Origin: Candidatus Poseidoniaceae archaeon
GTDB lineage: Archaea > Thermoplasmatota > Poseidoniia > Poseidoniales > Poseidoniaceae
Direction: 5' to 3'
NCBI GenBank assembly: GCA_022451765.1
Contig: JAKUNY010000068.1
Location: forward strand, 1 to 7,652
DNA: 7,652 nucleotides
Shown here: piece after piece, positions 5,881 to 7,652 of the stretch
How the letters are laid out: each line of letters starts with the position of its first letter
Numbering within the stretch: the stretch's first letter is position 1
Made by a program: the position numbers and the translations under genes
Notes under the pieces: generated by a model
The model's input: the letters and a program-made list of their open reading frames with translations, nothing else
Databases searched by the model: none
What the model was told of the DNA's origin: nothing

Positions 5881-6072
5881 TCAGCGGATTCCGCCACGGA
5901 CATAGTGACGTGTCCACTTGACCTTTCTGGAGTTTCGGGACAGCTTGACCATGTTCTTGCGAGCCTTGCTGTTCTTGAACCATAGAATGCTACCGTCCTT
6001 GCGGACGAACATGGTTCCAGTACCAGGCTCGATTTCCTCTCCGGAGAATGAACATACTCTTCGTTCTGGCAT
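5881..6072 (-). CDS. rpl24e: Ribosomal protein L24e, zinc-ligand-poor variant
   Basis: 63 residues from ATG 6072, which has GGTGA (6082-6078) 5 nt upstream; that site overlaps the stop codon of rps28e, so the two genes are coupled. The sequence follows L24e closely: EEIEPGTGTMFVRKDGSILWF (residues 11-31) and KNMVKLSRNSRKVKWT near the end. The usual L24e zinc ribbon is CxxC followed by a second CxxxC pair after LWF. Here only the first cysteine remains (VCSFSG), the second is Ser, and the second pair is replaced in FKNSKARK. The protein should therefore not bind zinc through the normal site. It is a large-subunit protein at the subunit interface; zinc-less versions are a recognised recurring type among ribosomal proteins. 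Family assignment is secure. Confidence 0.95.
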   Translation of the reverse strand: MPERRVCSFSGEEIEPGTGTMFVRKDGSILWFKNSKARKNMVKLSRNSRKVKWTRHYVRGGIR

Positions 6073-6077
6073 AATAA

Positions 6078-6305
6078 TCACCGTGCGTTGAGCTTGCGGG
6101 CTTCACGACCCGTATCTTTGAGCATGAGGATGTCACCCATTCGGACAGGACCGACAACGTTCCGTGTAATGATACGCCCTACGTCTCGTGGGTTTGGAGC
6201 ATCGTTGACTCGAACCTTGACCTGCGTTGCTTCACCGGTCATTCCAGTCCGACCGACGATCTCTACAACTTCAGCAGGCCAGCCACTTACTGTTTCGTCA
6301 CTCAT
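6078..6305 (-). CDS. rps28e: Ribosomal protein S28e
   Basis: 75 residues, slightly longer than the roughly 70 typical of the family. The ATG at 6305 is preceded by AGGTGA (6317-6312) with a 6-nt spacer. An OB-like beta barrel is indicated by AEVVEIVGRTGMTGEATQVK (residues 11-30) and VKVRVNDAPNPRDVGRIITR (29-48). VVGPVRMGDILML (50-62) follows, and the basic C-terminal end is REARKLNAR, matching the conserved E-REAR ending of the family. It is a small-subunit protein located near the mRNA exit channel. It lies 14 nt after rpl7ae and 5 nt before rpl24e, as in many archaea. Confidence 0.97.
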   Translation of the reverse strand: MSDETVSGWPAEVVEIVGRTGMTGEATQVKVRVNDAPNPRDVGRIITRNVVGPVRMGDILMLKDTGREARKLNAR

Positions 6306-6319
6306 CTTTCGTCACCTGG

Positions 6320-6691
6320 TCAGTTGTTGATGGCTTTGATTGCCTCGAGAACGTTGTTGAATGCCTCTGTGTTTGCTTTGGAAATTTCCATCATTGCAAT
6401 TGAAGCGGTTTTGACACCGGTGGGGAGTCCCGTTTCCTTGGCGAGGAATTCTTGGCTTGGTACATATCCGTATGGGATTCCTTTTTCTTCACAAATCAAT
6501 GGAATGTGAGCCAAAAGTTCTGGTGGGTTAACATCTTCTGCAAGAATAACGAATTGTGCAGTTCCGCGTTCTGCGGACTTGGTAACTTCGTTGCTTCCTT
6601 TCTTTATTCGCCCGCCTTGGTTGGCTCGAATGAGCTCATAGATACTGTCGGCAAGGTCGCTTGGGGTTTCAAATCGTACGTGTACACTCAT
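6320..6691 (-). CDS. rpl7ae: Ribosomal protein L7Ae, kink-turn RNA-binding
   Basis: 123 residues from ATG 6691 (MSVHVRFETP), which matches the usual start and length of archaeal L7Ae. Longer in-frame starts exist at 6700 and 6736, but the one at 6736 lies inside the TATA box and so would be upstream of the transcription start. GAGG (6704-6701) precedes the chosen ATG. KKGSNEVTKSAERG (30-43) contains the NExTK kink-turn contact, and AEDVNPPELLAHIPLICEEK (51-70) with GIPYGYVPS is the diagnostic family signature. L7Ae is a large-subunit protein and also the core kink-turn binder of archaeal box C/D and H/ACA RNPs and RNase P. It is the first gene of the rpl7ae-rps28e-rpl24e-ndk-infB operon. Confidence 0.97.
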   Translation of the reverse strand: MSVHVRFETPSDLADSIYELIRANQGGRIKKGSNEVTKSAERGTAQFVILAEDVNPPELLAHIPLICEEKGIPYGYVPSQEFLAKETGLPTGVKTASIAMMEISKANTEAFNNVLEAIKAINN

Positions 6692-6732
6692 TGGAATCAT
6701 CCTCGTGTTGTAGTTTGTCCGCCCACACTCGA

Positions 6733-6741
6733 CCATATAAA
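6733..6741 (-). promoter_or_regulatory. TATA-box promoter of the rpl7ae operon
   Basis: On the minus strand this reads TTTATATGG, close to the archaeal TATA consensus TTTATATA. With the usual spacing of about 25 nt, transcription should start near 6708-6713, giving a leader of about 20 nt that contains the GAGG before ATG 6691. It lies in the 81-nt gap between prs and rpl7ae and should drive the ribosomal-protein, ndk and infB operon. The upstream BRE position (TTGCC) is not a strong match. Confidence 0.65.
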
Positions 6742-6766
6742 GGCAATGTTACGCCTTATGCCGTAA
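6740..6766 (-). promoter_or_regulatory. Overlapping inverted repeats upstream of the rpl7ae TATA box
   Basis: Two short inverted repeats interlock between the TATA box and the prs stop: AAGGC-8 nt-GCCTT (6740-6744 and 6753-6757), and TTACG-8 nt-CGTAA (6749-6753 and 6762-6766). Both have half-sites of 5 bp with centres about 9 bp apart. They cover the BRE region, where a bound regulator would block TFB/TBP, and could also form a weak hairpin at the 3' end of prs mRNA. Half-sites this short can arise by chance. Confidence 0.25.
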
Positions 6767-6772
6767 TTCCGG

Positions 6773-7652
6773 TCAGTTTCCGAGTAGTTGGTTCACTCCT
6801 CGAGCCAAAGCTTGTCCAGCATCGATGACGGATCGAGGATTCGATAGGCTTCCCGTCGCATGAACACCGTCAACAGATTGGGTTAATCTGCGAATCGCCC
6901 CACCTGTGAAGAGGCCATGAGAACATGCCGCATGAACTTCGACAGCTCCTTGCGAGCGGAGAGCGTCGGCGGCCCTGCAAATGGTCCCGCCAGTGGCAAT
7001 CATATCGTCCACAATAGCAACGATTTTTCCTTTCACATCGAGATCTTTGGCCTTGTGGACAATTGTGTGAGCATCGATTCGTGTTTTCTCGAGGTACGAA
7101 AATTCGCAACCGATAAGATTCGCTACTTGACTCGCACGATCGATGGCCCCTTTGTCTGGCGAGAGAATGAAATCCGGATGTATCTGTTGCTGAAGATGAG
7201 TTGCTACTTCTGGCATGGCCGAGGTAAATGCGACTGGAATGGACAGATTTTCAAGAACCTTGGGTGCATGTAAATCGAGGACTGTAAGCCCATCACACTG
7301 TGATGCGAGCATGTCAGCAATGGCTCGAGCAGAGATGACCTCACCAGGCTCGAAACGCTTGTCCTGCCGAGAATATCCAAAATATGGCACCGCAAGGTAG
7401 ACTCCGGGACCAATATCTTCCATTTGTTGCGGTTCTATCCCACGAAGGTTTTCCAATGACCCTTTGCGAACATCGGATACGGCTTTGAGAATAAGCATCG
7501 TTTCGACGATACCAGCGTCTGGGAATGTATTCGAAACAACGACAACGGGCTCTGAGCGGATTGCTTCAATTTCATCCTCGGGAATCCGGATGTACCACTC
7601 GGAATCAGGAAATCTTCGAGCTTCAAGTCTGACATGATCCCAGCCAAGAGCT
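6773..7652 (-). CDS. prs: Ribose-phosphate pyrophosphokinase (PRPP synthetase), 5' partial
   Basis: The frame is open past the right edge, so the N-terminus is missing, probably by some 10-20 residues; an internal ATG at 7498 is not the start because conserved sequence lies before it. 292 residues are visible. It makes PRPP from ribose 5-phosphate and ATP for nucleotide, histidine and tryptophan synthesis. ARRFPDSEWYIRIP (11-24) is the conserved N-terminal signature, PYFGYSRQDKRFEPGE (89-104) the ATP-binding loop and LDLHAPK (125-131) the catalytic metal region. SPDKGAIDRA (164-173), EKTRI (188-192, catalytic flexible loop) and IVDDMIATGGTI (213-224, PRPP loop) follow. Compared with usual enzymes, about 15-20 extra residues (62-83) precede the ATP loop. 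Phosphoribosyltransferases share only the PRPP loop, so the assignment is firm. It ends with TGA 81 nt before rpl7ae. Confidence 0.95.
   Translation of the reverse strand, partial: ALGWDHVRLEARRFPDSEWYIRIPEDEIEAIRSEPVVVVSNTFPDAGIVETMLILKAVSDVRKGSLENLRGIEPQQMEDIGPGVYLAVPYFGYSRQDKRFEPGEVISARAIADMLASQCDGLTVLDLHAPKVLENLSIPVAFTSAMPEVATHLQQQIHPDFILSPDKGAIDRASQVANLIGCEFSYLEKTRIDAHTIVHKAKDLDVKGKIVAIVDDMIATGGTICRAADALRSQGAVEVHAACSHGLFTGGAIRRLTQSVDGVHATGSLSNPRSVIDAGQALARGVNQLLGN

Noticed and set aside
6692..6736. Longer L7Ae start giving 138 residues
   Set aside because: That ATG is within the TATA box, and the extra residues do not resemble L7Ae; the family start is the ATG at 6691.
7435..7647. Separate small minus-strand gene upstream of prs
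   Set aside because: The prs frame itself stays open through this region and encodes its conserved N-terminal signature RRFPD.
1..7652. Mobile element, CRISPR array, tRNA or rRNA
   Set aside because: No transposase or integrase motifs, no regularly spaced repeats, no terminal repeats and no tRNA-like cloverleaf were seen; the right half is a conserved housekeeping cluster.

Overview
The window looks like chromosomal DNA from a euryarchaeon. My best guess is an uncultivated marine planktonic lineage of the Poseidoniales (Marine Group II) type. The evidence is the canonical archaeal order rpl7ae-rps28e-rpl24e-ndk-infB, an archaeal-type aIF5B, a TATA-box promoter, and a surface protein with acidic calcium-binding repeats and a short aromatic C-terminal module of a kind I associate, from memory and unverified, with that group. 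Nearly every minus-strand gene has a clear Shine-Dalgarno of the GGTGA/GGAGG type 5-7 nt before its ATG, and this is what decides most starts given here.

Layout. Positions 1-825 (+) hold the C-terminal two thirds or so of a membrane-anchored surface protein. Its reading frame is coherent throughout but carries an in-frame TAG at 142-144. It converges, with no spacer at all, on a run of minus-strand genes that fills the rest of the window. Read in the direction of transcription (right to left) these are: prs (PRPP synthetase, 5' end outside the window); a TATA promoter; rpl7ae, rps28e, rpl24e, ndk and infB; a 10-bp bulged hairpin; a MoxR-family AAA+ ATPase; a ParA-family ATPase; a 75-residue ribbon-helix-helix (RHH) protein; and an 84-residue orphan resembling the N-terminal half of a PIN domain without its first catalytic acid. 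No gap exceeds about 100 nt. I saw no tRNA, rRNA, CRISPR or insertion sequence.

How they work together. The right half is housekeeping: nucleotide supply (prs, ndk), three ribosomal proteins and the subunit-joining GTPase aIF5B, the last five probably one operon from the promoter at 6733-6741. The left half is the accessory part. ParA followed by a small RHH protein has the architecture of ParF-ParG, delta-omega and archaeal SegA-SegB segregation cassettes, here linked to a MoxR chaperone-like ATPase and to the translationally coupled PIN-like remnant. The most notable points are the in-frame TAG (no other gene in the window stops with TAG), the ParA-RHH-orphan cassette, the L24e protein lacking three of its four zinc cysteines, and the infB Shine-Dalgarno lying in a perfect inverted repeat.
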